This document shows, piece after piece, positions 1 through 5,591 of a DNA stretch of 7,855 nt. Numbering within the stretch: the stretch's first letter is position 1; every line of letters starts with the position of its first letter. The stretch comes from an uncultured Limnohabitans sp. (GTDB lineage Bacteria > Pseudomonadota > Gammaproteobacteria > Burkholderiales > Burkholderiaceae_C): NCBI RefSeq assembly GCF_937889215.1, contig NZ_CALBEX010000165.1, positions 1 through 7,855 on the forward strand. Direction: 5' to 3'. The notes under the pieces are model-generated. The model searched no databases, was not told the DNA's origin, and saw only the letters and a list, made by a program, of their open reading frames with translations. Position numbers and translations under genes: made by a program.

Positions 1-606
1 GGACATGCTGGGGATGTAGTACTCATTGCTGTGCGTCAGGTTCAGCGCCTGGATAGCAGCGCTGGCCGTCTTGCGGATCACGTACAGCTTGCGCTCGAGC
101 GCATCCTGCACGATCACGTCTGCACCCCGACCGATGAAGATCTGGCGCATGACCGGCTCTTTTTCGCGCACGCGGGGCGACATGAGCATGTCACGGTTGA
201 CGGGCACATCGCGCCAGCCCAACACCACTTGGCCTTCGGCCTTGACGGCGCGTTCGAGCTCTTGCTCACAAGCCATGCGCGAGGCGTGCTCTTTGGGCAA
301 GAAGACCATGCCCACACCGTACTCACCGAAGGGTGGCAAGTTGATGCCCTGTTTGGCCATCTCGTCGCGGTACAACGCGTCGGGCAGCTGGATCAAGATA
401 CCGGCACCGTCGCCCATGAGGGCATCGGCCCCCACAGCGCCGCGGTGGTCCAGGTTTTCGAGGATCTTGAGTGCCTGCGTCACGATGGCATGGGTCTTGT
501 GACCCTTGATGTGGGCAACAAAGCCCACACCGCAAGCATCGTGCTCATTGGCCGGGTCATACAGACCGGTCGTTTGGAAATGTTCTTTCTCAGCTGCCGT
601 GGTCAT
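1..606 (-). CDS. gltB: Glutamate synthase [NADPH] large subunit, N-terminal part (partial)
   Basis: This is the first 202 codons of the glutamate synthase large chain, which with GltD makes two glutamates from glutamine and 2-oxoglutarate in the cytoplasm. The gene runs off the left edge in frame, so the central, FMN/Fe-S and C-terminal domains are not visible. The translation reads MTTAAEKEHFQTTGLYDPAN, then EHDACGVGFVAHIKG. Cys25 in DACGVGF is the expected N-terminal nucleophile of the class II glutamine amidotransferase domain, exposed after removal of a 24-residue propeptide as is known for this family. LENLDHRGAVGAD and GDGAGIL are further family motifs. The ATG at 606 is favoured by AGGAGA (617-612) at 5-nt spacing and by the propeptide length. 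A sigma70-like promoter lies just upstream, and a RAYT unit ends 8 bp beyond its -35 box. gltD would be expected further left, outside the window. Confidence 0.96.
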   Translation of the reverse strand, partial: MTTAAEKEHFQTTGLYDPANEHDACGVGFVAHIKGHKTHAIVTQALKILENLDHRGAVGADALMGDGAGILIQLPDALYRDEMAKQGINLPPFGEYGVGMVFLPKEHASRMACEQELERAVKAEGQVVLGWRDVPVNRDMLMSPRVREKEPVMRQIFIGRGADVIVQDALERKLYVIRKTASAAIQALNLTHSNEYYIPSMS

Positions 607-638
607 GGCGCTCTCCTAGAGTTTTACGCAGGGGGGGT

Positions 639-667
639 AGTTTACTGCACTGCAGCAAACATGCCAA
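639..667 (-). promoter_or_regulatory. Candidate sigma70 promoter of gltB
   Basis: On the minus strand TTGGCA (667-662, five of six bases of the -35 consensus) is followed after exactly 17 bp by TAAACT (644-639, four of six bases of the -10 consensus). Transcription would start near 632, about 25 nt before the gltB ATG, leaving room for the AGGAGA ribosome binding site. A run of seven Gs on the plus strand (631-637) falls at the predicted start. The assignment comes from pattern matching only. Confidence 0.55.
641..659. promoter_or_regulatory. 19-bp near-perfect palindrome overlapping the gltB -10 region (possible operator)
   Basis: TTTACTGCACTGCAGCAAA is an inverted repeat around the C at 650, with eight of nine base pairs matching; only A644/C656 mispairs. 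It covers part of the proposed -10 box and most of the spacer of the gltB promoter. The position and symmetry suit binding by a dimeric repressor. No regulator is encoded in the window and I do not recognise the motif, so the role is inferred. Confidence 0.4.
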
Positions 668-673
668 GATAAA

Positions 674-696
674 TAATTGGGGTCAGATCCCAATTA
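674..696. repeat. Left outer palindromic repeat of the RAYT unit
   Basis: The arms TAATTGGG (674-681) and CCCAATTA (689-696) form an 8-bp stem around the 7-nt loop GTCAGAT. Its inverse occurs on the other side of the transposase gene at 1475-1501. The repeat starts 8 bp upstream of the proposed -35 box of gltB. Confidence 0.8.
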
Positions 697-723
697 ATTC
701 ATCACCAGACTTAACTTGAAATC

Positions 724-740
724 AATTGGGGGCAGATTAA
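724..740 (+). repeat. Degraded inner copy of the RAYT-flanking repeat
   Basis: AATTGGGGGCAGATTAA repeats the left half of the outer repeat in the same orientation (13 of the first 14 bases match) but has lost the second stem arm, so it should no longer fold as a hairpin. It lies 13 bp after the transposase stop codon. The stretch between the two left copies (697-723) shows nothing else recognisable. Confidence 0.6.
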
Positions 741-753
741 ACGGTTGGGCTTT

Positions 754-1446
754 TCAACGGGTCTTTTTAAAAGGCCGCCCCGCCTTGCGAGGAGCCAGTC
801 GCCGCGGGGTCGACTGCTGCAGCGCCCCCACAAAATCAGCAGACCCCAGCGCCCAACCTGACAAGGCGCTGCGGGTGAGGTGGTCTTTGTCAGTTTGCGC
901 CAGTCCCGCCTGCACCAACTCGGCGTATGCCGCTTCTCGGGCAAAAGGCGTGTTGCCCAAGCCCCAAAACAGGGCGTGGGGCGTCACCATCTTGTCACTC
1001 ACCTGCCCAATACAGTGCCTGTGGCTCGACCACGGGAAGTCGGCCGCATGCGCCACCATACCGGCCCGCACGGGGTTCAGATCGATGTAGACCATGCACG
1101 CCAAAAGATAGCGCTCACTCTCAATGAGGTTGCTGCGGTAACGGCCCTCCCAGAGGGTACCTGTGCGCTGGTGCCGCAAATTGAAGTAGCGCACATAAGC
1201 CCGGCCCACCGCCTGCATCATGCGGGGCAAGCCATCGTCGGTTTCGGGGGTGAGCAGCAAATGGAAGTGGTTGTCCATGACCACGTAGGCATGGATCGCC
1301 ACTTTGAACAGCACGGCCTGCTCTTGCCACAGCGCCAGCAAACGCGCCCGGTCTGCATCGTCTTGCACGATGGCTTTGCGGTCGTTGCCGCGCTGGATGA
1401 CGTGGTGCGGGTATCCGGCAACGGTGAGGCGGGGCTGGCGGGCCAT
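754..1446 (-). CDS. REP-associated tyrosine transposase (RAYT, Y1/IS200-like family)
   Basis: This 230-residue protein belongs to the Y1 transposase superfamily, which nicks single-stranded DNA at hairpins through an HUH metal site and one catalytic tyrosine. It opens with RLTVAGYPHHVIQRGNDRK, typical of the family. The HUH motif is H60-F-H62 in VVMDNHFHLLL. Tyr120 in VYIDLNPVRAGMV aligns with the catalytic Tyr115 of E. coli TnpA-REP (YafM) by the shared YI-x-(I/L)-NPV block. LWEGRYRSNLIE and FPWSSHRH are further family blocks. Residues from about 145 to the basic end GRPFKKTR go beyond the shorter E. coli protein and may help bind DNA. All expected motifs are intact, so it could be active. 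The ATG at 1446 has no good Shine-Dalgarno sequence, which suggests weak translation. It is flanked by inverted repeats that are its probable substrates. Confidence 0.93.
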   Translation of the reverse strand: MARQPRLTVAGYPHHVIQRGNDRKAIVQDDADRARLLALWQEQAVLFKVAIHAYVVMDNHFHLLLTPETDDGLPRMMQAVGRAYVRYFNLRHQRTGTLWEGRYRSNLIESERYLLACMVYIDLNPVRAGMVAHAADFPWSSHRHCIGQVSDKMVTPHALFWGLGNTPFAREAAYAELVQAGLAQTDKDHLTRSALSGWALGSADFVGALQQSTPRRLAPRKAGRPFKKTR

Positions 1447-1474
1447 GGGCGATTGCTTTGTCTAAAAGCGCCAG

Positions 1475-1501
1475 TTTAATTGGGATCTGACCCCCATTAA
1501 A
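1475..1501. repeat. Right outer palindromic repeat of the RAYT unit, overlapping the methyltransferase stop
   Basis: The arms TTTAATTGGG (1475-1484) and CCCCATTAAA (1492-1501) pair at nine of ten positions (only T1481/C1495 mispairs) around the loop ATCTGAC. It is the inverse of the left outer repeat, with one difference across 21 bp. The TAA stop of the methyltransferase gene (1499-1497) lies inside it. On the minus strand it could fold at the end of the methyltransferase message, but no clear U-tract follows, so it is not a canonical terminator. Confidence 0.8.
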
Positions 1502-2354
1502 TCAAGGGATACCGCCCGCCCATCCAATCCCCCACCCCAAACTCTTTCAGCAGCGCCTGCAGGCGCTCCCCTGAGGCGCGCTTTTTCTGCCCGGTGAATT
1601 TGGCCAAGATCAGCTCATTTTTCATGGAGTGTTCCCAGCCCACCAGCTCGGTCACGGTGACGGTGTAACCCTGTGACTCCAGATACAGGCAGCGCAACAC
1701 GTTGGTGAGTTGGCTGCCCACTTCGCGGGTGTGCAGGGGGTGCCGCCACAACTCGGCCAGGGGCGTGCGCTGCAAATTCAGCGCCTTGTTTTGGTTGAGC
1801 GCCCGGGCCAATTCGGCTTGGCAGCAAGGCACCAAAACCATGAACTTGGCCTTCTTTTGCAGGCCAAAAGCGATGGCATCGTCGGTGGCGGTGTCGCAGG
1901 CGTGCAGTGCCGTGACCACGTCGATCTGTTCGGGTAATTCGGTGCTTTGGGTGGATTCGGCCACGCTCACGTTCAAAAAGCGCATGCGCTCAAAACCCAG
2001 GCGATCGGCCAGTTGGCGTGACGACTCGACCAATTCGCTGCGCGTTTCGATGCCGTAGATCGTGCCTTGACCCAGTGCCTTGAAAAACAAGTCGTAAATG
2101 ATGAAGCCCAAATACGACTTGCCCGCACCGTGGTCGGCCAGCGTGGGACCCGTGTCGCTGGCGGGCAACTCCTTGAGCAGCTTGTCGATGAACTGGAACA
2201 GGTGGTAGACCTGCTTGAGCTTGCGGCGCGAGTCTTGGTTGAGCTTGCCGTCACGGGTCAGGATGTGCAGCTCTTTGAGCAATTCGATGGACTGGCCGGG
2301 GCGCACTTCGGGCGGCAAGGCCTGACTGTCGACGTGAGGTGTTTTTTTCTTCAT
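1497..2354 (-). CDS. SAM-dependent methyltransferase of the METTL25/GSTCD-like (Methyltransf_32) type
   Basis: This 285-residue cytoplasmic protein has a Rossmann-type methyltransferase core. The SAM-binding motif I is LADHGAGKSYLGF (72-84), and an acidic residue, E103 in IYGIETR, sits at the end of the second strand where it usually holds the ribose. HACDTATDDA (151-160) and LVPCCQAEL (174-182) are hallmarks of the family that includes eukaryotic METTL25 and GSTCD. A helical N-terminal segment (about 20-62) precedes the core. The substrate is not known to me. The ATG at 2354 follows a weak leader without a clear Shine-Dalgarno sequence, and the MKKKT start is plausible. It lies 75 bp after the DUF1415 gene, separated by an inverted REP pair, and may be read through from it. 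Its TAA stop is in the right repeat of the RAYT unit, so the last residues (GGRYPLI) may have been altered by that insertion. Confidence 0.85.
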   Translation of the reverse strand: MKKKTPHVDSQALPPEVRPGQSIELLKELHILTRDGKLNQDSRRKLKQVYHLFQFIDKLLKELPASDTGPTLADHGAGKSYLGFIIYDLFFKALGQGTIYGIETRSELVESSRQLADRLGFERMRFLNVSVAESTQSTELPEQIDVVTALHACDTATDDAIAFGLQKKAKFMVLVPCCQAELARALNQNKALNLQRTPLAELWRHPLHTREVGSQLTNVLRCLYLESQGYTVTVTELVGWEHSMKNELILAKFTGQKKRASGERLQALLKEFGVGDWMGGRYPLI

Positions 2355-2362
2355 GGTTTTTA

Positions 2363-2427
2363 TGTGGCAGCCGCGCCCTCGCGGCGATCAGGCTGTGTCT
2401 ATTGCGACGAGGGCGTCGCTCCTACAG
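2363..2427. repeat. Inverted pair of REP-like hairpins (BIME-like)
   Basis: Two related palindromic units face each other and fill nearly all of the 75-bp gap between the methyltransferase and DUF1415 genes. The left unit (2363-2389) has the stem GCCGCG/CGCGGC (2370-2385) with loop CCCT. The right unit (2427-2399, minus strand) has the stem GCGACG/CGTCGC (2404-2419) with loop AGGG as read on the plus strand. The two loops are complementary, as expected for one unit type in two orientations. The right unit carries the head TGTAGG next to its stem (CTAC on the plus strand at 2422-2425), the GTAG signature of REPs. The left unit has GTGG instead. It begins 3 nt after the DUF1415 stop codon, the usual place for REPs, where they can stabilise or end upstream messages. 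Confidence 0.75.
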
Positions 2428-2429
2428 CT

Positions 2430-2984
2430 TCAAGGGCTTGGACCGACATCGAGCTTTTTCCAGCCCTCTGCCCCCAACTTGTCCAGGGTCTCGATGTTGG
2501 TCTCGTAAATCATCTCGGCCTCGGGGAAGGCCTCCACCGCCCGGTCGATGCTTTCCTCGCGCAGCAAGTGCAGCGTGGGGTAAGGCGAGCGGTTGGTGAA
2601 GTTGCCGATGTCATCCGGATCGGTGTCGGCAAACTGAAACTGTGGGTGAAAACTTGCGACCTGAAACACGCCCTCCAGATCGAGCTCTTGCAACACAGCA
2701 TCGGCTTCGTCCAAAAAGTCGTTGAACTCCAGAAAATATTGCAGCATCTGCGGCACGATCAAGAGCACGGTCTCGCGCTCTTCGGCAGGCGTGGCGGCCA
2801 GGGCCTGCAGCTGTTCGATCAGTTCGTCACGCAAGCCTTCGAGTCCTTTAGCCTCGCTCAGCACGTAATGGATCTGGCCCTTGACATGCGGGGCTTTGGC
2901 AAACGGGCACAGGTTCAGGCCAATCACGGCGCGCTCAAGCCAGCGCACGGTGTCGGCGATTTCGGGGGTGTTCATGTCGGTCAT
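2430..2984 (-). CDS. DUF1415 family protein
   Basis: This 184-residue protein matches the DUF1415 family, which is common in proteobacteria and has no function known to me. Visible family blocks are GLNLCPFA (22-29, with a conserved Cys-Pro), the hydrophobic strand TVLLIVP (72-78), SFHPQFQFA (111-119), GNFTNRSPYPTLHLLREESI (127-146) and the C-terminal helix IETLDKLGAEGW (164-175). There is no signal peptide or membrane segment, so it should be cytoplasmic. The conserved Cys and His residues could bind a metal, but that is a guess. The ATG at 2984 overlaps the stop of the MFS gene as ATGA, which points to translational coupling; an ATG three codons later (2975) is possible. No clear Shine-Dalgarno sequence precedes either, which fits re-initiation. 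Confidence 0.9.
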   Translation of the reverse strand: MTDMNTPEIADTVRWLERAVIGLNLCPFAKAPHVKGQIHYVLSEAKGLEGLRDELIEQLQALAATPAEERETVLLIVPQMLQYFLEFNDFLDEADAVLQELDLEGVFQVASFHPQFQFADTDPDDIGNFTNRSPYPTLHLLREESIDRAVEAFPEAEMIYETNIETLDKLGAEGWKKLDVGPSP

Positions 2985-4207
2985 GGGCGAGATTGTGCCT
3001 GCGTACTTGGGCCTTGGACCTCACGCCCTGCCATCCAAGCCAGCGCCGCACCCACCGCACAACACCCCAGAGTGAACAGCGGCGTGAGCTGCCAGCCGCC
3101 CGCGCGTGCCGCCAAGGCCGCCACCACCGGCGGTCCCAAAAACTGGCCCAACGCCGACAACTGCTGCACCCAGCCCACGGTGGTGGCCACTTGCTGCTCA
3201 CCCGGGGCCAGACGCACCGCCAAGCTGAACAGCGTGCCCGGCACCAAGCCGCCCATGCCCGAGAACAACAGCACCCCGACAAAACGCAGCCATGGCCATC
3301 CCTCGGTGATGGCGGCAAAAGCCACGGTGCTGCCCAGCGCCATGGCGCCAAAGCCCAGCCACAGCGTGGTGCGGGGGCTCCAGCCGCGCTGCAACAATCG
3401 GCCAGACGCCATGTTGCCTGCGATGTTCACCGCAGCCGCCAGCGCCGTGAGCACACCCAGCAGCGCCCCGCTCACGCCAGCGGCGGCATAAATGGACGGC
3501 AAAAATCCGACCACCGCCAACCATTGCCCTGAATACATGCCAAAGGTGAGCGCCACCAGCCAAGGGCCGCGCGCGCCCAAGGTGCTGCGCAAGCGCTGCC
3601 AGGCCCCCACGCCCGGGCCATGCGCTTGCCGTGGGTGAGCCGCCACCGGATCGGCGGGCACCACCCGCAGCAAAGCCGCCGCCATGGCCAACGACACCCC
3701 CGCAAACAAACCCCACCAAGCATTCCAACCCCAAGCCGGAATGAAAATTGGCCCCACCAACAAGGCCAGCGCCGTGCCCGTGGGCATGTACGCGCCCCAC
3801 ACGCCCAGCATGCCCGGCAGTTGGGCCACAGGCACCAAGCGGCGGATCAGGGCCGGTGCGGGCAAAGCCACCAGCAAAAAGCCCAAGCCTTCGATGGCCC
3901 GCAGCACCAGCAAAGCGGTGACGGATGTGGCAAATGCGCCCAGGCCACTGGCCAGCGCCAGCAGGCACAGGCCGCGCACCATGCTGCGCTTCAGACCCAT
4001 GCCATCGGCCAGCAGGCCCATGAACACCGCCAAACTCATGCCAGCGAGTTGCACCATGGACAAGAGGAAACCGGACTGCACCAGCGTGAGACCCAGCTCA
4101 GCCTGCAGCGCGGGCAAGGCGGGCGGCAGTTTGCCCACCTGCAAGGCCGCTACGCCGCCAGCAAGGACGACGAGCCAGGCGGCACGGTGATCAGGCGTTG
4201 CGGTCAT
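2981..4207 (-). CDS. MFS transporter (CynX/NimT-like)
   Basis: This 408-residue inner-membrane protein has about twelve hydrophobic segments and fits the major facilitator superfamily. The first half covers about residues 9-182 and the second about 215-395, joined by a hydrophilic loop (183-213) rich in Pro, His and Arg. Between TM2 and TM3 is GLLADGMGLKRSM (64-76), a form of MFS motif A. The early block GKLPPALPALQAELGLTLVQ (25-44) recalls the cyanate/2-nitroimidazole transporter group (CynX/NimT), but the substrate cannot be read from sequence. The ATG at 4207 has no Shine-Dalgarno-like sequence upstream; CCCCTCC lies there instead. The stop overlaps the start of the DUF1415 gene by 4 bp, so the two probably form one unit. 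Upstream are a perfect 20-bp palindrome and a REP-like array, which separate it from dgt. Confidence 0.9.
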   Translation of the reverse strand: MTATPDHRAAWLVVLAGGVAALQVGKLPPALPALQAELGLTLVQSGFLLSMVQLAGMSLAVFMGLLADGMGLKRSMVRGLCLLALASGLGAFATSVTALLVLRAIEGLGFLLVALPAPALIRRLVPVAQLPGMLGVWGAYMPTGTALALLVGPIFIPAWGWNAWWGLFAGVSLAMAAALLRVVPADPVAAHPRQAHGPGVGAWQRLRSTLGARGPWLVALTFGMYSGQWLAVVGFLPSIYAAAGVSGALLGVLTALAAAVNIAGNMASGRLLQRGWSPRTTLWLGFGAMALGSTVAFAAITEGWPWLRFVGVLLFSGMGGLVPGTLFSLAVRLAPGEQQVATTVGWVQQLSALGQFLGPPVVAALAARAGGWQLTPLFTLGCCAVGAALAWMAGREVQGPSTQAQSRP

Positions 4208-4234
4208 GGCATCGGAGGGGTGATGCGGTGAAAG

Positions 4235-4254
4235 AATGGCCGACGTCGGCCATT
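4235..4254. repeat. Perfect 20-bp palindrome upstream of the MFS gene
   Basis: AATGGCCGACGTCGGCCATT is fully self-complementary with no central loop. It lies 28 to 47 bp upstream of the MFS start codon, where an operator would be expected, and is followed by TTTT on the plus strand. On the minus strand, the direction of transcription, it is followed by CTTTC, a poor U-tract, so a terminator for dgt is less likely. It could also be a relic of the adjacent repeats, whose stems share GTCGG/CCGAC. Confidence 0.6.
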
Positions 4255-4255
4255 T

Positions 4256-4379
4256 TGATGGGCGCTTGTCGGACCTGAAGGTGCCGACCTACAAATTACC
4301 GAACACGCTCCCCAGTAGGTCGGCGGCTTCAGCCCCGACATGACGGGCGGTTGTCGGACCTGAAGGCGCCGACCTACAA
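4256..4379. repeat. Array of three REP-like palindromic units in alternating orientation
   Basis: Unit 1 (4266-4294) and unit 3 (4351-4379) are the same orientation and identical at 28 of 29 bases; with their left flanks the repeat extends to 39 bp (4256-4294 and 4341-4379, 36 of 39 matching) with an 85-bp period. Unit 2 (4315-4341) lies between them inverted and more diverged, with the inner arms changed together (GGCTTCAGCC). Units 1 and 3 fold as GTCGG-ACCT/AGGT-CCGAC type stems with a bulge. Read outward, each unit begins with GTAGGTCGGC, and GTAG next to the stem is the known REP head. The array fills the gap between the dgt stop (4413) and the MFS gene. The remaining bases (4380-4412) hold a six-T run on the minus strand (4398-4393) but no clear hairpin before it. 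Confidence 0.85.
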
Positions 4380-4412
4380 GATGTCTCACTGCAAAAAATG
4401 ACCCCGCCGAGC

Positions 4413-5591
4413 TCACAACAACTTGCGCCCCGTCAGGCGTTCGTGTTCGCGCAGGGCGAAGCGGTCGGTCATGCCGGCGATGTAGTCGGCCACCGAGCGG
4501 TGCAGGTCGGCGTTGGCTGCAAAATCGGCGGGCATTTCCGCAGGTTGACTCACGTAAGCGGCGAACAACTCGCGCACCACCTGCTGCGCCTGTCCGGTGG
4601 TGTGCATGACCTGCGGGTGACGGTAGAGCTGCGCGAACAAAAACTTTTTGAGCTCGCCGCTGCGCGCCTTCATGCCCGGGCTGAACGCCACCAGCGGCCC
4701 AGCCAAGCGGGCTTCTTCCAACGAGCCCACACCCGAGTCGGCAACGGCCCGGCGGGTGGTGTCGATCACGTCGTACACCTGGTCGCTCAACATGCGGCGA
4801 ATGGTTTCGTACAAAACGCGACGGGGCTTGGCCGACAAGCCAGGATGCTCGCCCAGGGTCTGCTGGTGGTAGTGCGCAAACAGCTCCACCTGCAAAAGTT
4901 GCTCCATGCTGATCAGCCCGGAACGCACGCCGTCGTCGATGTCGTGCGCGTTGTAAGCAATCGCATCGGCCAGGTTGCACAGCTGCGCCTCCAGGCTGGG
5001 CTGGGTGCGGTCGATGAAGCGCCGCCCCACACCGCCTGGCTCGGTCTGCTCCAGATGTTCAGCATTCGTACGCGAGCAATGTTTGAGCACACCCTCGCGG
5101 GTTTCAAAACTCAGGTTGAGCCCGTCAAACGCGGGGTAGCGTTCTTCCAGCTTATCGACCACGCGCAGGCTTTGGAGGTTGTGCTCAAAGCCGCCGTGCT
5201 CGGCCATGCATTCGTTCAGCGTGTCTTGCCCCGCGTGTCCAAAAGGCGTGTGGCCCAGGTCGTGCGCCAACGCCACGGCTTCCACCAAATCTTCGTTCAG
5301 GCCCAAGGCGCGGGCAATGGACCGCCCCAGTTGGGCGACTTCGAGCGAATGCGTCAGGCGCGTGCGGAACAAATCGCCTTCGTGGTTCAAGAACACCTGC
5401 GTCTTGTAGACGAGCCGCCGAAACGCGGTGGAATGCACGATGCGGTCGCGGTCGCGCTGGAATGCGTTGCGTGTTGGCGCTGGGGCTTCAGCAAACCGTC
5501 GACCTCGGGTTTGCGCCGGGTCGCAGGCCAGCGCCGACAAGCTGGACTGCGAACCGATCGAGATCGCCATGGACTCGGCGTACATGGCCAT
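4413..5591 (-). CDS. dgt: Deoxyguanosinetriphosphate triphosphohydrolase-like protein (HD domain)
   Basis: This 392-residue cytoplasmic enzyme belongs to the dNTP triphosphohydrolase family, which splits dNTPs into deoxynucleoside and triphosphate and so trims the nucleotide pool. The HD metal site is complete: H81 in RLTHSLEVAQLGR, H110-D111 in ALAHDLGHTPFGHAG, and D209 in CNLADAIAYNAHDIDDG. Family blocks DRDRIVHSTAFRRLVYKTQV (about 47-66) and GGFEHNLQSLRV (133-144) are present. The length is near that of the shorter dgt-like class found in betaproteobacteria rather than the longer E. coli Dgt. The ATG at 5591 shares its A with the aroB stop (TGATG), which points to coupling; in-frame ATGs at 5585 and 5570 are alternatives, since no Shine-Dalgarno sequence decides the matter and the family match starts later. 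The aroB-dgt pairing is common in Burkholderiales. Preferred nucleotide and activator are unknown. Confidence 0.95.
   Translation of the reverse strand: MAMYAESMAISIGSQSSLSALACDPAQTRGRRFAEAPAPTRNAFQRDRDRIVHSTAFRRLVYKTQVFLNHEGDLFRTRLTHSLEVAQLGRSIARALGLNEDLVEAVALAHDLGHTPFGHAGQDTLNECMAEHGGFEHNLQSLRVVDKLEERYPAFDGLNLSFETREGVLKHCSRTNAEHLEQTEPGGVGRRFIDRTQPSLEAQLCNLADAIAYNAHDIDDGVRSGLISMEQLLQVELFAHYHQQTLGEHPGLSAKPRRVLYETIRRMLSDQVYDVIDTTRRAVADSGVGSLEEARLAGPLVAFSPGMKARSGELKKFLFAQLYRHPQVMHTTGQAQQVVRELFAAYVSQPAEMPADFAANADLHRSVADYIAGMTDRFALREHERLTGRKLL

Larger units (their letters stand above)
675..1498 (-). mobile_element. RAYT unit: REP-associated transposase gene bracketed by inverted repeats
   Basis: An 824-bp unit is made of a Y1-type transposase gene and flanking palindromic repeats. 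The left outer repeat (675-695) and the right outer repeat (1478-1498) are in opposite orientation and match at 20 of 21 positions when one is reverse-complemented. A second, degraded copy (724-740) lies just inside the left end in the same orientation as the left outer copy. I see no target-site duplication, which is in keeping with HUH/Y1 transposition. RAYTs are usually treated as domesticated, single-copy genes that mobilise short repeats; whether this unit as a whole moves cannot be judged from one copy. It lies between the methyltransferase gene and gltB. Confidence 0.75.

Noticed and set aside
31..672. Long plus-strand open frame opposite gltB
   Set aside because: It is the antisense shadow of the clear gltB coding frame, with no recognisable protein features of its own.
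675..1498. Classical insertion sequence with DDE transposase and target duplication
   Set aside because: The enzyme is of the HUH/Tyr type and no duplicated target bases flank the repeats.
2067..3491. 474-codon plus-strand open frame
   Set aside because: It crosses three minus-strand genes (methyltransferase, DUF1415, MFS) and the REP pair, and its composition is that of antisense high-GC DNA.
4393..4398. Intrinsic terminator for dgt based on the six-T run
   Set aside because: No stable hairpin could be drawn directly before the T-run on the minus strand.
4204..4980. Minus-strand open frame covering the REP array and the end of dgt
   Set aside because: It is an out-of-frame reading of dgt continued through repeats, with low-complexity Arg/Ala/Gly-rich sequence.
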